A stretch of 64,000 nucleotides of DNA. Origin: Bradyrhizobium sp. MOS003. Lineage in GTDB: Bacteria > Pseudomonadota > Alphaproteobacteria > Rhizobiales > Xanthobacteraceae. The first letter of the stretch is position 1, and each line of letters begins with the position of its first letter. The translations under genes and the position numbers were made by a program. The stretch covers positions 1 to 64,000 of the forward strand of contig NZ_PYFW01000009.1 in the NCBI RefSeq assembly GCF_003020125.1, given 5' to 3'. The notes under the pieces are model-generated. The model did not search any database and was not told where the DNA came from. It was given only the letters and a program-made list of their open reading frames with translations. Positions 50,716-59,343 of this stretch are shown piece after piece.

Positions 50716-52308
50716 ATGCTGGAACTTCGCAAGGACATCTTCGCCGACGAGCGCGACGATAATCTCAATGAAATCGGCAAGGGTACCCAGCGTCAGGACA
50801 TGCTCGGCCATGTCACGGGGACGTCGAGTTACTTCAACGACCACAAGCTGCAGGGCATGCTGCACCTGAAGGTCGTACGCTCGACACAGGCGCATGCAAA
50901 GATCCGCCGCATCGATACGGCCGAGGCCGAACGTTCGGCCGGCGTGCGTCGCATCATCCGTGGCACCGATGTGCCGGTCAATCTCAACACCTTGCTCAGC
51001 CTGATCAACTTCGGCAAGGACGACGAGCCGTCGCTCGCGGTCGACAAGGTCCGCTACAAGGGCGAGCCGATCCTCGCCATCGTTGCCGACAGCGAGCGCG
51101 AGGCGTTCGAGGCCATTGCGAAGGTCAAAGTCGATTACGAACCCCTGCCGACCGTATTCGACGTCGAGGATGCGTTGAAACCCGGCGCGCCCGTGGTCAA
51201 TGAGACCTATCCGAAGAATGCGTTCATCTATCACGATGCCTACGACCATCAGCGCCTGCGCTTCGGCGATGCCGATGCGGCGCTCGCGAGTGCCGATCAC
51301 GTTCTGGAGCAACGCTACCAGATGTCGCCGATCGAGCACGCGCCGACCGAGACCAACGGCGCCATTGCGGCGCCCGACACCAACGGCCGCTACGTCGTCT
51401 ACACCTCGACCCAGGCGTTGTTCTTCTCGGTCGACACCTGCGCCAAGATTCTGGACGTGCCCTCCAACACCTTCCACTTCATCGGCGGCACCGTCGGTGG
51501 CGGCTTCGGCGGCAAGGTCGACACCTTGACCGAGCCGCTCGCCATCCTTGGCGCGATGCTGACGGGACGCCCCGTGCGCTACGTGTTCGGGCGCGAGGAG
51601 GAGATGCAGTACGGCCCTCCTCGCGGCGCCGAACGGATCTACATCAAGGACGGCGTGATGCGTGACGGCCGCATCGTCGCCCGCAAGATCCACGCCTATT
51701 TCGACAGCGGCGCCTATACGCGGCTGTCGAGCTACGCCGCCGTGAAGTGCGCGGCACATTTGCCGGGCCCCTACACCATCCCGAACGTCTATGGCGACGT
51801 CTACTGCGTCTTCACCAACCGCACGCCCGCGACCGCCATGCGCGGCTTCGGCGTCACCGCGATGGACTTTGCGATCGAGTGCCAGATGGACAAGCTCGCG
51901 AACCTCGTCGGCATGGACCCGATGGAGTTCCGCATTCTCAACGCCTATCGCGACGGCGACATGAAGGCGCACCGACGCGAGGCCAAGAACACCGCGCTGA
52001 TCGAATGCGTTCAGGTCGCCGCCGAGAAAGCAAAATGGCCGATCCGCGACGAGTTCAAGCGCGCTTCTTCGCGCAAGGACGGCGGCGGCAGCCGCGCTGC
52101 CATTCCACCGACGCCGACGGATTCCCGTAGCCGTCCGGCTGCGCCTGCACAGCAGCGCACGAGCTATGACCGCGCGCCGGTGACTGCAACGCGGGAGCCA
52201 CCGCGTGATCCGCCCCCACCGACACCGCCGCCTCCCCCGCCGCGTCCGGCCGCACCATCCCACGGCGCGACCCGGTTCTCGTCGGTGTTCGGCACCAGGA
52301 GACGCTGA
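50716..52308 (+). CDS. Molybdopterin-binding large subunit, N-terminal part (split CoxL/XdhB-like)
   Basis: 530 residues covering the first half of a large subunit: IGKGTQRQDMLGHVTGTSSYFND, the substrate/MoCo motif GGTVGGGFGGKVDTLTEP, and RTPATAMRGFGVTAMDFAIE. It then leaves homology near AEKAKWPIRDEFKRASSRKD and ends in about 80 residues of Pro/Arg/Ser-rich low complexity. The stop is followed one base later by the ATG of the second half. The AYxCSFR active-site loop of form I CO dehydrogenase is absent at the corresponding place, so this is a hydroxylase of another substrate. Confidence 0.88.
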   Translation: MLELRKDIFADERDDNLNEIGKGTQRQDMLGHVTGTSSYFNDHKLQGMLHLKVVRSTQAHAKIRRIDTAEAERSAGVRRIIRGTDVPVNLNTLLSLINFGKDDEPSLAVDKVRYKGEPILAIVADSEREAFEAIAKVKVDYEPLPTVFDVEDALKPGAPVVNETYPKNAFIYHDAYDHQRLRFGDADAALASADHVLEQRYQMSPIEHAPTETNGAIAAPDTNGRYVVYTSTQALFFSVDTCAKILDVPSNTFHFIGGTVGGGFGGKVDTLTEPLAILGAMLTGRPVRYVFGREEEMQYGPPRGAERIYIKDGVMRDGRIVARKIHAYFDSGAYTRLSSYAAVKCAAHLPGPYTIPNVYGDVYCVFTNRTPATAMRGFGVTAMDFAIECQMDKLANLVGMDPMEFRILNAYRDGDMKAHRREAKNTALIECVQVAAEKAKWPIRDEFKRASSRKDGGGSRAAIPPTPTDSRSRPAAPAQQRTSYDRAPVTATREPPRDPPPPTPPPPPPRPAAPSHGATRFSSVFGTRRR

Positions 52309-52309
52309 C

Positions 52310-53332
52310 ATGACCCGGCATCGCGGACGCGGCATGGCGTCGATCAACTATCCCATCGGCATGAACCTTGGCGGCGATCCTAGCCAGGCCCTGGTTCACT
52401 CCAATCCGAGCGGCAAGTTCACGGTGGCACTGTCGTCGATCGACCTTGGCCAAGGCATGAAATCGGTGACGCGGCAGATCTGTGCCGAGACGCTGGGCGT
52501 TCCCGTGGAGGATGTCTATGTCGACACGGCGGATTCCGACACCGGCCCGCATTGCATGGGCTCGTTCGCCTCGCGCGGCACCCATCGCGTCGGCAATGCC
52601 GTGATGGCCGCGGCTCGCGAAGCGCGCGGCGTCATGATGGAGGCCGCAGCCGAGGAGCTCGAAGTCAACGCTGCCGATCTCGAAACCGACGGCCGCGGCA
52701 ACATCCATGTCAAGGGCGCGCCGCATCGCTCAATCTCGACCAAGGACGTCGCGATTGCCGCGCAGTTCAAGCAGGGCAAGACCATTTCGGGCCGCGGCAT
52801 CTTTCTCGTTCCGCTCTCCGAAGTGAATCCGGAGACCGGCGAGATGTCGCCTGCGACCTGTTACGCCCATGCCTGCCTGGTCGCCGAGGTCGATGTCGAC
52901 GACGAGACCGGCGAGGTCGCGATGGTGCGGATGGACTCGGCCTACGAGCTCGGCCGCGCGCTCAACCCACGTCTGGTCGAGCAGCAGCTGGTCGGCGGCG
53001 CCTGGATGGGCGTCAGCCACGCGCTCTACGAGACTCCGGAGCCTTATTATCCCGATCCCGTTCACGGCCCCCGCGACTTCGTCGAATATCTGATGCCCGG
53101 GCCCGGCGACATCTGCCCGCACGATATCGCGGTGCTGGAGCGCCCCGCTCCCGATGGTCCGTTCGGCGCCAAAGGCCCCGGCGAGATGTGCGCCAACCCG
53201 GTGCTGCCGGCCGTTGCCAATGCGATCTTCAACGCCGTCGGCGTGCGCATCGACGACCTGCCGATCACGCCCGAAAAGGTGCTGCGCGCGATCAAGGCCC
53301 AGGGCGGCGCGCGGCCGCAGGCGCGGCGCTAG
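52310..53332 (+). CDS. Molybdopterin-binding large subunit, C-terminal part (split CoxL/XdhB-like)
   Basis: 340 residues that continue exactly where the previous protein leaves homology: HRGRGMASINYPIGMNLGGDPSQALVHSNPSGKF, then SIDLGQGMKSVTRQICAETL (MoCo contact) and the catalytic Glu in AKGPGEMCANPVLPAVANAIF. The ATG at 52310 has its own GGAG site, so two polypeptides are expected to assemble. The reading frame is intact and the catalytic residue is present, which argues against a decayed gene. Confidence 0.88.
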   Translation: MTRHRGRGMASINYPIGMNLGGDPSQALVHSNPSGKFTVALSSIDLGQGMKSVTRQICAETLGVPVEDVYVDTADSDTGPHCMGSFASRGTHRVGNAVMAAAREARGVMMEAAAEELEVNAADLETDGRGNIHVKGAPHRSISTKDVAIAAQFKQGKTISGRGIFLVPLSEVNPETGEMSPATCYAHACLVAEVDVDDETGEVAMVRMDSAYELGRALNPRLVEQQLVGGAWMGVSHALYETPEPYYPDPVHGPRDFVEYLMPGPGDICPHDIAVLERPAPDGPFGAKGPGEMCANPVLPAVANAIFNAVGVRIDDLPITPEKVLRAIKAQGGARPQARR

Positions 53333-53342
53333 GGAATCGGCC

Positions 53343-54224
53343 GTGGCGGTTCGCAGCAACATCGTCGGCATCGACAGCCCGGAGGCCCTGGAGAAGGCGC
53401 TGCGCGCGGCCTATTACCTTGCCGACGAGGGCCTTGCGACATCAGCCTATCTCGGCCTCGCGCTCGGCAAGCCCCTGCTGCTCGAAGGCGCGCCGGGCGT
53501 CGGCAAGACGGAGGCCGCCAAAGCGATCGCTGCCGTGCTCGGCCGGCGCCTGATCCGCCTGCAGTGCTACGAGGGCATCGACGCCTCTGCCGCACTCTAC
53601 GAGTGGAACTATCCGCGCCAGATGCTGGCGATACGCCAGGCCGGCGACGAAAGCATCGACATCTATGGCGAGACCTTCCTGATCGAGCGTCCCATGCTGG
53701 CCACGCTCCGCGCGCCCGATTCCACCGTGCTGCTGATCGACGAAATCGACCGCGCCGATCAGGAGTTCGAGGCCTTCCTGCTGGAGTTCCTCTCCGACTT
53801 CCAAATCTCGATTCCCGAGCGTGGCACGGTGCGCGCGACCGAACGCCCCGTGGTCGTGCTGACGTCGAACCGGACGCGCGATCTGCACGAGGCCTTGCGC
53901 CGTCGCTGCGTCTATCACTGGATCGACTACCCGACCGCGGAGCGCGAGGCGCGGATCATCATGATGCGCGCCTCCAGCGTCGCCGAGGCCACCGCTCGCG
54001 CCGTCGTCGCGGCCGTCGAGAAACTGCGGCGCGAGCCCCTGAGCAAGGCGCCCGGCATTGCCGAGGCCGTCGACTGGGCGGAGGCGGCGACGCTGCTGCA
54101 TAACGGCGGCGCGCGCTGGCCGGATGCGTTCAAGCGCTCGATCGGGGTGGCGCTGAAGGACGAGGAGGATCTGCATTTCATCTCGCCGCGGCTCGATGCC
54201 ATGCTCGCGGAGGTGACTGCATGA
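53343..54224 (+). CDS. MoxR-type AAA+ ATPase (CoxD-like)
   Basis: 293-residue AAA+ ATPase. Walker A GAPGVGKTEAAK, Walker B VLLIDEIDRAD, sensor 1 VLTSNRTRDL and arginine finger region ALRRRCVYHWIDYP. GTG start 53343 lies 10 nt after the large subunit, with TAGGGAAT upstream. In the CO-dehydrogenase operon CoxD is needed to mature the molybdenum/copper-sulfur site; here a role in sulfuration or activation of the split hydroxylase is likely. Confidence 0.9.
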   Translation: MAVRSNIVGIDSPEALEKALRAAYYLADEGLATSAYLGLALGKPLLLEGAPGVGKTEAAKAIAAVLGRRLIRLQCYEGIDASAALYEWNYPRQMLAIRQAGDESIDIYGETFLIERPMLATLRAPDSTVLLIDEIDRADQEFEAFLLEFLSDFQISIPERGTVRATERPVVVLTSNRTRDLHEALRRRCVYHWIDYPTAEREARIIMMRASSVAEATARAVVAAVEKLRREPLSKAPGIAEAVDWAEAATLLHNGGARWPDAFKRSIGVALKDEEDLHFISPRLDAMLAEVTA

Positions 54225-55342
54225 CCGCCGAGCCGCAGCTCCCGCGCGCCGCGCGCATCTTCGTCGCCTTTGCACCCTTGCTGCGCGCGAACGGCTTTGC
54301 CGTCGCGCCGGAACAGACGACGACGTTCCTGGCCGCGATCGAGCTGCTCGGCCCGCGCAGCATCGAGCACATCAGGCAAGCCGCACTGGCGACGCTGGCT
54401 CCCCCGCCCGAACGTCGCGCGACCTTCGATCGGCTGTTCGACCTGCATTTCCGCGGCAGCGAGGCCATCGAGCGTACCCAGGACGGCGAAGACGACGAGA
54501 CCGTCCGGCTTCAAGAGGAAGGCCGCGGTGATGAGGAACCGCTGCTCGCCGACGACGCCAACGAGTCCGGTCTCACCGCGAGCCGAAGCGAGGCGCTGGT
54601 CGAGCGCCGCTTTGGGGCGACATCGAGCGCGGATGCATTGCGCCGGCTGGCGCGGGAGGCGCCGCGGCGCCTGCCGCGACGGCGCGGGCATCGCCGCATG
54701 CGTGCCCGCCGCGGGCCGTTTGCCGATCTCCGCCGCACCTTGCGCGACTCTGTCCGCAGCGACGGCGAGATACTGCGGCTCGGCCACATGAAGCGGCGCC
54801 AGCGCCCGCGCAAGATGCTGCTGCTGATCGACGTCTCCGGTTCGATGAAGAGCCGCACCGAAGAGAACATGAAGCTCGCGCATGCGCTGGTGCAGGCGGC
54901 CCCAAGTGTCGAGGTCTTTACCTTCGGCACGCGGCTGACCCGCATCACCCGCCCGCTGCGGCTGAAGCGCCGCGAGCAGGCCATGAACGCCGCCTCGCAT
55001 CTGGTCAGCGACTGGGACGGCGGCACCCGCATCGGCGATGCGCTGCAAGCGTTCCTCGCCGTGCCTCGCTTCGGCGGATACGCCCGCGGGGCCGCGGTGG
55101 TGATCGTCTCCGACGGACTCGAGCGCGGCGAGACCGACGCACTTCGCGACGCCGTCGCGAAGCTGTCTCGGCGGGCCTGGCGCCTGAGCTGGCTGACGCC
55201 GCTGGCGACGAGCCCTGGTTTCCGACCGCAGACCGAAGCGCTCGTCGCGATCGAGCGCTTCGTCGATGATCTCGTGGACGGCGGTTCGAGCGGATCGATC
55301 GTCGCCCATATTCTGGCATTGGGACGAAGGAGAGCGGCGTGA
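54221..55342 (+). CDS. von Willebrand factor A protein (CoxE-like)
   Basis: 373-residue partner of the AAA+ ATPase; start overlaps its stop (ATGA). The C-terminal half is a vWA domain with an intact MIDAS beginning LLLIDVSGSMKS and later DWDGGTRIGDAL and IVSDGLERGE. The N-terminal half is helical, charged and Arg-rich (RRLPRRRGHRRMRARRG). MoxR plus vWA pairs act as chaperones for metal-enzyme maturation. Overlaps the following amidohydrolase gene by 4 nt. Confidence 0.9.
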   Translation: MTAEPQLPRAARIFVAFAPLLRANGFAVAPEQTTTFLAAIELLGPRSIEHIRQAALATLAPPPERRATFDRLFDLHFRGSEAIERTQDGEDDETVRLQEEGRGDEEPLLADDANESGLTASRSEALVERRFGATSSADALRRLAREAPRRLPRRRGHRRMRARRGPFADLRRTLRDSVRSDGEILRLGHMKRRQRPRKMLLLIDVSGSMKSRTEENMKLAHALVQAAPSVEVFTFGTRLTRITRPLRLKRREQAMNAASHLVSDWDGGTRIGDALQAFLAVPRFGGYARGAAVVIVSDGLERGETDALRDAVAKLSRRAWRLSWLTPLATSPGFRPQTEALVAIERFVDDLVDGGSSGSIVAHILALGRRRAA

Positions 55343-56223
55343 CCGGCATTGTCGACGGCCATCATCATATCTGGCGGCAGGCCGACCTGCCCTGGCTGAC
55401 CGGCCCCATGCAGCCGCGCATCTTCGGGCCGTATGAACCGATCCGTCGCGACTATCCGATCCAGGAATATCTCGATGACCTCCAGGGCAGCGGCGTCACG
55501 CGATCGGTCTATGTGCAGACCAACTGGGCCAACGACCGCTTCGAGGACGAGGCGGCCTGGGTGCAACGGACAGCGGACGAGCACGGCTGGCCGCACGCGA
55601 TCGTCGCCTATGCCGATCTTGCCGTGGACGACGTACGCCCGCAGCTCGATCGCCTGAAGCGCTATCCACTTGTGCGCGGCGTGCGCATGCAGCTGCACTG
55701 GCACGAGAACCCGTTGTACCGCTTTGCGGCCCGGGCGGATCTCTGCGCCGATCCGATGATCCGCCGTAACGTCGCCCGTCTCGCCGACTACGGCTGGAGC
55801 TTCGACCTGCAGGTCTTCACCCCGCAGATGCCGGACGCCGCTGCGCTGGCCGAGGCCTGCCCCGACGTGACCTTCGTCCTCCAGCATGCCGGCATGCTGG
55901 AGGATCTCTCGCCTTCCGGCCGCGCCGCCTGGCGCAGCGGGATGGCCCGGCTCGCCGCCTGCCCGAACATCGTCTCCAAACTGTCCGGGCTGGGCACCTT
56001 CGTCCATCGCAACGATCCCGCACACATTGCCGCCGTGCTCACCGACACCGTCGCGATCTTCGGCGCCGAGCGTTGCCTGTTCGGCTCCAATTTCCCGATC
56101 GAGAAATTGTGGACCAGCTATCGCGAGCTCGTCGGCGCCTTTCGCGCGGCGGCCGCGCCGTTCAGCGCGGAGCAGCAGGACGCCATCTTCAGGACGACCG
56201 CGACGCGCGTCTACCGGCTTTGA
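55339..56223 (+). CDS. Amidohydrolase family 2 (TIM-barrel metal hydrolase)
   Basis: 294-residue metal-dependent hydrolase. Starts with the metal motif IVDGHHHIWRQADLPWL, and has GVRMQLHW, VFVLQHAGML-like TFVLQHAGMLEDL and the late CLFGSNFPIE, all typical of the amidohydrolase_2 group that includes lactonases for pyrone dicarboxylate and aromatic decarboxylases. GTG start overlaps coxE (GTGA). The frequent companion chemistry is hydrolysis of a lactone or decarboxylation in aromatic breakdown. Confidence 0.88.
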   Translation: MTGIVDGHHHIWRQADLPWLTGPMQPRIFGPYEPIRRDYPIQEYLDDLQGSGVTRSVYVQTNWANDRFEDEAAWVQRTADEHGWPHAIVAYADLAVDDVRPQLDRLKRYPLVRGVRMQLHWHENPLYRFAARADLCADPMIRRNVARLADYGWSFDLQVFTPQMPDAAALAEACPDVTFVLQHAGMLEDLSPSGRAAWRSGMARLAACPNIVSKLSGLGTFVHRNDPAHIAAVLTDTVAIFGAERCLFGSNFPIEKLWTSYRELVGAFRAAAAPFSAEQQDAIFRTTATRVYRL

Positions 56224-56253
56224 CAGCCAAGAAACAGACAGGGAGGGCAACGA

Positions 56254-57102
56254 ATGGCGCTGGAGATCAAGATCCTGGACTATGGCGATATCGAGCTGGA
56301 ATCGAGCTTTCTGGTGCTCGGCCGCGACTGCGGCCGCACCCGCCGCGTCCTCACCCTGGGCTTCCTGATCCTCGGGGGGAAATATCCGGTCGTGGTCGAC
56401 ACCGGCTATCGCTCCAACCAGATCATGGAGACGCTGGGCATGCGCGGACTGCAGTACCACGAGAACATGATCGAGAACCAGCTTGCGCGCCATGGCGTGC
56501 GCATGGGCGACGTCCGCTTCGTCTGCCACACCCATTTGCACATCGACCATGCCGGCAAGGACGATCTGTTCCCGATGAACACGACCGTCGTGCTCAACCG
56601 CAAGGAGCTCGAATATTCCGTCTCCGGCCTGATGCACCCGCAATATCCGGCGCCCGACATCAAGCACCTGATCGACCGCCTGCACACCAAGAGCGCGCTG
56701 CGCTTCCTCGACCTCGAGATCACCGGCCCGATCGAGTTGATGCCCGGCGTCTATTGCGACGCCGCCAACGCACACACCGAGGGCTCGATGAACGTCATCG
56801 TCGAGACCGCCGACGGCATCGCGACGATCTGCGGCGACGTGATCTACGACTTCAACGACCAGATCGTGACGCCCTTCAACGAGATCAACGACTGGGAGCC
56901 GCGCACGACGGGCAACCATGGCACCAGCAAGCGCGCCGAGAAGGCCTCGATCAAGAAGCTGCTGAGCAATTCGCGCTATCTGCTGCCGGTGCACGACCGT
57001 CCCGCCAAGATCGAAGGCGGCAACGTCGTCGGGCGCCTGCACGATCAGGTCCCCGGACCGATCGTGCAGTCCCTGCCCGCGCGCAACTGGTTCCCGGCCT
57101 GA
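56254..57102 (+). CDS. Metallo-beta-lactamase-fold hydrolase (N-acyl-homoserine-lactonase-like)
   Basis: 282-residue metallo-hydrolase. The di-zinc motif HTHLHIDHAGKDDLF (HxHxDH) is complete, followed by further ligands in ANAHTEGSMNVIV and CGDVIYDF, and a late HDRPAKIEGG. The resemblance is to AiiA/AttM-type lactonases. In this operon a pathway intermediate is more likely than a quorum signal as substrate, but quenching activity cannot be excluded. ATG follows a GGGAGGGC site; 30 nt gap to the previous gene. Confidence 0.86.
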   Translation: MALEIKILDYGDIELESSFLVLGRDCGRTRRVLTLGFLILGGKYPVVVDTGYRSNQIMETLGMRGLQYHENMIENQLARHGVRMGDVRFVCHTHLHIDHAGKDDLFPMNTTVVLNRKELEYSVSGLMHPQYPAPDIKHLIDRLHTKSALRFLDLEITGPIELMPGVYCDAANAHTEGSMNVIVETADGIATICGDVIYDFNDQIVTPFNEINDWEPRTTGNHGTSKRAEKASIKKLLSNSRYLLPVHDRPAKIEGGNVVGRLHDQVPGPIVQSLPARNWFPA

Positions 57103-57123
57103 GATGATCGGAGGGATCGACCG

Positions 57124-58698
57124 ATGACGCACGTCACCTTGCGAAGCGAATTCGAAACCCTGGTCGACCCCTACGCGCCGGTCGCGCAGGTCGGCACCGG
57201 CTTCGACTTCACGGAGGGGCCAATCTGGCATCCGGTCGATCACTATCTGCTGTTCTCGGACATGCCGGGCGACGTCCGCCGTCGCTGGGACGCGCGGCGC
57301 AGTGTGGCCGAGGTCAAGCGTCCCTCGAACAAGTGCAACGGCATGACTTATGATGCCGAGCTCAATCTGATCGTCTGCGAGCACGCGACATCGTCGCTGA
57401 TCCGCGAACGGCCGGACGGGCGGCGCGAGGTGCTGGCTTCGCATTTCAGGGGACAGGAGCTGAACAGCCCGAACGACGTCTGCGTGCACTCCTCCGGCGC
57501 GATCTATTTCTCCGATCCCTGGTACGGCCGCATGCCGGTCTACGGCGTCGAGCGGCCGCGCCAGCTCGGCTTTCAGGGCGTCTATCGCGTCCAGCCCGGC
57601 GGCGAACCGGCGCTCGTGGTCGAGCGCAATCTGTTCGACCAGCCGAACGGCCTGTGCTTCTCGCCGGACGAGACGCTGCTCTATGTCAACGACACCGTGC
57701 AGGCGCTGATCCGCGTCTTCGACGTCAACGCCGACGGTTCGCTGTCGAATGCGCGGGTGTTTGCAAGCGGCATCCGTTCCGAGCTGGAGGCCGGCCTGCC
57801 CGACGGCATGAAATGCGACCAGCATGGCAATGTCTGGGTCACCGCGCCCGGCGGCGTCTGGGTCTATTCGCCGCGCGGCGAGCTGCTCGGCAAGGTCCGC
57901 GTGCCCGAGATGGTCGCCAACCTCGCCTGGGGCGGACCGGATTTCCGAACGCTGTATCTGACCGCGACGCATTCGGTCTACGCCATTCCGACCAAAGTCG
58001 GCCCGCGGCATGAGCCCTATATGGCTGGCCGGCGAAGCGGCGGCGGCCAGGCGGCAAGCGCCTCGCCGGCGGCGCCGATCCTCGCCGACGGCGACATGCG
58101 GCTCGATCCGCAGCGCTGTGCCATGATTATCCAGGACCTCCAGAACGACGTCATCATGGATGGCGGCGCTTTCGCCGAGTCAGGAGCACCGGGGCATGCG
58201 AAGCAGCAGCACGTCGTCGAGAATGTCCGCCGCCTCGCGGAGACCGCGCGGGCCCGCGGCGTCGCCATCATTCACGTCTGGTTCGTCGTCGAGCCCGGGG
58301 CACCCGGCGTGACGTTGAACGCGCCGCTGTTCGAGGGTCTGGTCGACAGCAAGGCGATGGTGCGCGGCAGCTGGGGCGCGGCGCCCGTTTCCGGCCTCGA
58401 ACCGCGGCCAGGCGATTTCGTCGTCGAGAAGATGCGGATGAGCGCCTGGGAAGGCACGCGGCTGGAGACCATCCTCAAGGCGACCGGGCGCGACATGATC
58501 ATCAACACCGGTGCCTGGACCAACATGTCGGTCGAGCACACCGCCCGCACCGGGGCCGACAAGGGTTACTTCATGATCGTGCCCGAGGATTGCTGCTCGA
58601 CCATGAATGCCGACTGGCACAATGCCTCGATCAACTTCGCCATGCAGAACGTCGCGATCGTCACGAGGTCAGACGCCGTCATCAAAGCGCTGGGATGA
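57124..58698 (+). CDS. SMP-30/gluconolactonase fused to an isochorismatase-like domain
   Basis: 524-residue two-domain protein. Residues 1-300 form an SMP-30/gluconolactonase beta-propeller (FDFTEGPIWHP, ELNSPNDVCVHSSGAIYFSDPWYG, LFDQPNGLCFSPDE). A Gly/Ala/Ser linker leads to an isochorismatase-like domain from about 325 (CAMIIQDLQNDVIMDGGAF). The Asp and Lys of the usual triad are present (QDLQND, VVEKMRMS), but the nucleophile-Cys position in TGAWTNMSVEHTART is a Ser. Lactonase plus amidase/hydrolase chemistry in one chain fits a ring-opening pathway. Confidence 0.88.
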   Translation: MTHVTLRSEFETLVDPYAPVAQVGTGFDFTEGPIWHPVDHYLLFSDMPGDVRRRWDARRSVAEVKRPSNKCNGMTYDAELNLIVCEHATSSLIRERPDGRREVLASHFRGQELNSPNDVCVHSSGAIYFSDPWYGRMPVYGVERPRQLGFQGVYRVQPGGEPALVVERNLFDQPNGLCFSPDETLLYVNDTVQALIRVFDVNADGSLSNARVFASGIRSELEAGLPDGMKCDQHGNVWVTAPGGVWVYSPRGELLGKVRVPEMVANLAWGGPDFRTLYLTATHSVYAIPTKVGPRHEPYMAGRRSGGGQAASASPAAPILADGDMRLDPQRCAMIIQDLQNDVIMDGGAFAESGAPGHAKQQHVVENVRRLAETARARGVAIIHVWFVVEPGAPGVTLNAPLFEGLVDSKAMVRGSWGAAPVSGLEPRPGDFVVEKMRMSAWEGTRLETILKATGRDMIINTGAWTNMSVEHTARTGADKGYFMIVPEDCCSTMNADWHNASINFAMQNVAIVTRSDAVIKALG

Positions 58699-58701
58699 GC
58701 G

Positions 58702-59328
58702 TTGGCAAAGCTCCTGCACCTCTCCTGCTCGCCCCGCGCCGACTCAGAATCGACCGCCGGCGCGCGCGTCTTTCTTGACGGTTTTCGCCAGGCCCGGCCC
58801 GACTGGGACCTCGACGTCATGGACCTCTGGCGGGAGCGGATGCCGGAATTCTCGGGCCCGATCGTCGAGGCCAAATATGCCCGGCTGAACGGGCAAGCGT
58901 TCAACGACGCGCAGCGCGACAGCTTTGCCGAGGCCGAGCGGATGGCGCTGCGGTTCTCGTTGGCCGATCGCGTGCTGATCTCGACGCCGATGTGGAACTT
59001 CGGCATTCCCTACAAGCTCAAGCAGTGGTTCGACATCATCGTGCAGCCCGGGCTGACGTTCCGGTTCGACCCCGCACAGGGCTATCTGCCGCTGCTCAAG
59101 GACCGGCCGACGCTGGTGATTCTCGCCAGCGGCAGCGACTTTGCCACCGGCATGAACCGCGGCCGCATCGACATGGCGACGCCCTACCTTCGCGACATCC
59201 TGCGCTTCATCGGCATCGACAATGTCCGTTTCGTGCCGATCGGCCCGACCACCGGACCGCAGCAGCCGATCGAGGCTGCGCGGGACAGGGCCCATCGACG
59301 TCTGGCCGCAATGGCCACGAATTTTTGA
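58702..59328 (+). CDS. FMN-dependent NADH:azoreductase-like flavodoxin-fold protein
   Basis: 208-residue flavodoxin-like reductase. FMN-binding opening LLHLSCSPRADSESTAG, then the AzoR signature PMWNFGIPYKLKQWFDIIVQPGLTF and the later ASGSDF. TTG start 58702, preceded by GGGATGAG overlapping the end of the previous gene. In this family NAD(P)H reduces quinones and azo or nitro compounds; a quinone intermediate of the pathway is a plausible substrate. Last gene of the cluster. Confidence 0.87.
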   Translation: MAKLLHLSCSPRADSESTAGARVFLDGFRQARPDWDLDVMDLWRERMPEFSGPIVEAKYARLNGQAFNDAQRDSFAEAERMALRFSLADRVLISTPMWNFGIPYKLKQWFDIIVQPGLTFRFDPAQGYLPLLKDRPTLVILASGSDFATGMNRGRIDMATPYLRDILRFIGIDNVRFVPIGPTTGPQQPIEAARDRAHRRLAAMATNF

Positions 59329-59343
59329 GCACTCGGGAGCGGC

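Noticed and set aside
50716..53332. Aerobic CO dehydrogenase (CoxL)
   Set aside because: Gene order and CoxD/E fit, but the AYxCSFR loop is missing and the subunit is split, so CO oxidation is not supported.
56254..57102. Quorum-quenching AHL lactonase as the main role
   Set aside because: The fold and zinc motif fit, but there is no quorum-sensing gene nearby and the operon context points to a catabolic substrate.
54511..58011. A 1166-codon minus-strand open frame
   Set aside because: It lies antisense to five well-supported genes (coxE to the lactonase fusion). Such long shadows are normal in DNA with GC-rich third codon positions, and the translation has no family-like pattern.
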